From: Haliea sp963974125
GTDB taxonomy: Bacteria > Pseudomonadota > Gammaproteobacteria > Pseudomonadales > Halieaceae
DNA length: 64,000 bases
Assembly: GCA_963974125.1 (NCBI GenBank)
Contig: CAXBCH010000011.1
Span: forward strand, 44,485-108,484
Direction of reading: 5' to 3'
Position numbers and translations under genes: made by a program. Below, in pieces: positions 63,207 through 64,000 of this stretch. The notes beneath the pieces are model-generated. The model was not told the origin of the DNA, searched no databases, and was given only the letters and a program-made list of their open reading frames with translations. Positions within the stretch are counted from its first letter, which is position 1. The number at the start of each line of letters is the position of its first letter.

Positions 63207-63237
63207 TGTATATTACCAGCATATACAATATCGGCAA
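63207..63237 (-). promoter_or_regulatory. brnTA promoter with overlapping operator
   Basis: Minus-strand TTGCCG (63232-63237), 16-bp spacer, TAATAT (63210-63215). A perfect inverted repeat, TGTATAT-N7-ATATACA (63207-63227), covers the -10 box, as expected for antitoxin autorepression. Initiation would fall at about 63203, the A of the brnT ATG. Confidence 0.65.
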
Positions 63238-63348
63238 GTGCACTGACTGTGTACTGCGGTGATGGAGCCTGCGCCTTGCTGCAGCAGCGGCGCGCGAGGG
63301 TCGCTCCGGGATCGTTCTGGGATCACTCCGTTCGCGAGGCGGACTGGC

Positions 63349-63390
63349 GGACTGCGCGTCCCGGACTGCGCGTCCCGGACTGCGCGTCCC
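63349..63390 (+). repeat. Three exact 14-bp tandem repeats
   Basis: GGACTGCGCGTCCC occurs three times without interruption, followed by a partial GGAC. Each unit is itself nearly palindromic (GGAC...GTCC). It sits at the outer edge of repeat copy B. Confidence 0.9.
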
Positions 63391-63394
63391 GGAC

Positions 63395-64000
63395 GCTTCG
63401 TTGACTCGGCAGCCTTGCGGCTGCTGCGTCGCTCCGGCACGGGTATGCTCCTTTTGCTCCACTGCGGGCGCATGCGGCGCGCGTTCCTTCAATGTTCTTG
63501 CGCTGCCATCTGGCCACGCACGCTGTGAGCTTTGACGGCATCTGGCATGGCAAAGGTGGTGTTGTAGGTCTCCTGTTCCCACTTTCAGGGCTACAGGCTG
63601 GTAGCCACTAAGGGGGTACCGTGATCGCACCGACGCCCTCCGGTCCGCAAAACGACATCCCCGTACCGGATCAACGCCGGTGGGAGACCGAGGCCACTGT
63701 ACGTTGTCAGTGAAAGGCGTGGGAGTGTTGGGGGATTCGGGCGCAATACCATCCCAGACCCTCGCCGAGACGAAGTCGACGGTGCCCGAGTCAGGGTGCC
63801 CCCCGAATCAACGCTAGGTGCATGAGCCATCGCTCATGACTTCGTTTCCGATCTGCGCGAGCGAAGCATCACAGCTTCAATCCCGCCCACGTTTCCCGTG
63901 CCACTGACAACGTACCGTGGCTCCGCCTGCCCGCCGCGTTGATCCGGGGCGGGAATGTCCTTTTTCGATGAGATGGTCTCCTCCCTTCCTTCAGCATTCG
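63395..64000 (+). repeat. Large palindromic intergenic repeat, copy B (runs off the window)
   Basis: This copy matches copy A in pieces. GCTTCGTTGACTCGGCAG...GGGCGCATGCGGCGCGCGTT (63395-63485) corresponds to the reverse complement of 62510-62590. CCTGTTCCCACTTTCAGGGC recurs at about 63573-63592, a 44-bp block at 63801-63844 matches 62171-62214 at about 39 positions, and 63906-63967 matches 62274-62335 with one indel and few changes. No credible gene is present from 63238 to 64000. The element is cut by the window end. Confidence 0.85.

Noticed and set aside
63349..63390. CRISPR array
   Set aside because: The 14-bp units are contiguous with no spacers and there are no cas genes.
61750..64000. 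Integron cassette array with attC sites
   Set aside because: The palindromes and a TA cassette suggested this, but no GTTRRRY/RYYYAAC core pairs or integrase are seen, and repeat modules are too large and shared in both orientations.

Overview
The window looks like chromosomal DNA of a high-GC marine-type gammaproteobacterium. The conserved block rpsB-tsf / pyrH-frr-uppS-cdsA-dxr-rseP-bamA-skp-lpxD-fabZ-lpxA-lpxB-rnhB-dnaE, with map-glnD-dapC-nth divergent from it, has gammaproteobacterial order. The flanking acyl-CoA, hydantoinase-like, LLM-flavin and SDR genes recall catabolically versatile Halieaceae/Cellvibrionales-like bacteria. The family assignment is inference. No rRNA, tRNA, CRISPR array, IS transposase or phage gene was seen.

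Layout. 1-139: 5' end of a P-type cation ATPase gene (minus), leaving the window. 380-1657: metY, behind a clear promoter and a GC-rich repeat in its leader. 1697-12258 (minus): a probable single operon, fadE-araC-atuA-acyl-CoA carboxylase beta-enoyl-CoA hydratase-biotin carboxylase alpha-DUF2971, resembling acyclic terpenoid/branched acyl-CoA catabolism. 12487-15411: sodB, an Lrp/AsnC regulator and a divergent class V aminotransferase-like gene. 15428-30524: a catabolic island with a CoA-transferase, HMG-CoA-lyase-like enzyme, HyuA, HyuB and an exported amidohydrolase (minus), a divergent PrpR-like sigma-54 activator with an AbgT transporter (plus), then a TonB-dependent receptor and an isochorismatase-family amidase (minus).

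Two sequences with the exact sigma-54 (-24/-12) geometry lie in front of the CoA-transferase operon and the amidase. Each has CATTCA/TGAA-type inverted repeats 110-155 bp upstream, so the island looks like one regulon under the local activator. That activator has an atypical GAFTTS loop in place of GAFTGA. One reading of HyuAB plus the amidase is hydrolysis of a cyclic ureide such as N-methylhydantoin to a carbamoyl amino acid and then an amine; the lyase and CoA-transferase suggest a second or alternative substrate.

31151-37799: a small unknown gene behind a perfect 15-bp hairpin, DUF1244, a LuxR-type regulator, an LLM oxidoreductase, three SDRs and an MFS transporter. 37958-56065: dnaE through rpsB (minus), the cell-envelope/translation block, with a GC-discriminator promoter for rpsB. 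56426-61749 (plus): map, glnD, dapC, nth, the last with unusual Fe-S cysteine spacing. 61750-64000: two large, diverged copies of a palindromic intergenic repeat flanking a BrnT/BrnA toxin-antitoxin pair whose promoter carries an operator and appears to give a leaderless mRNA.
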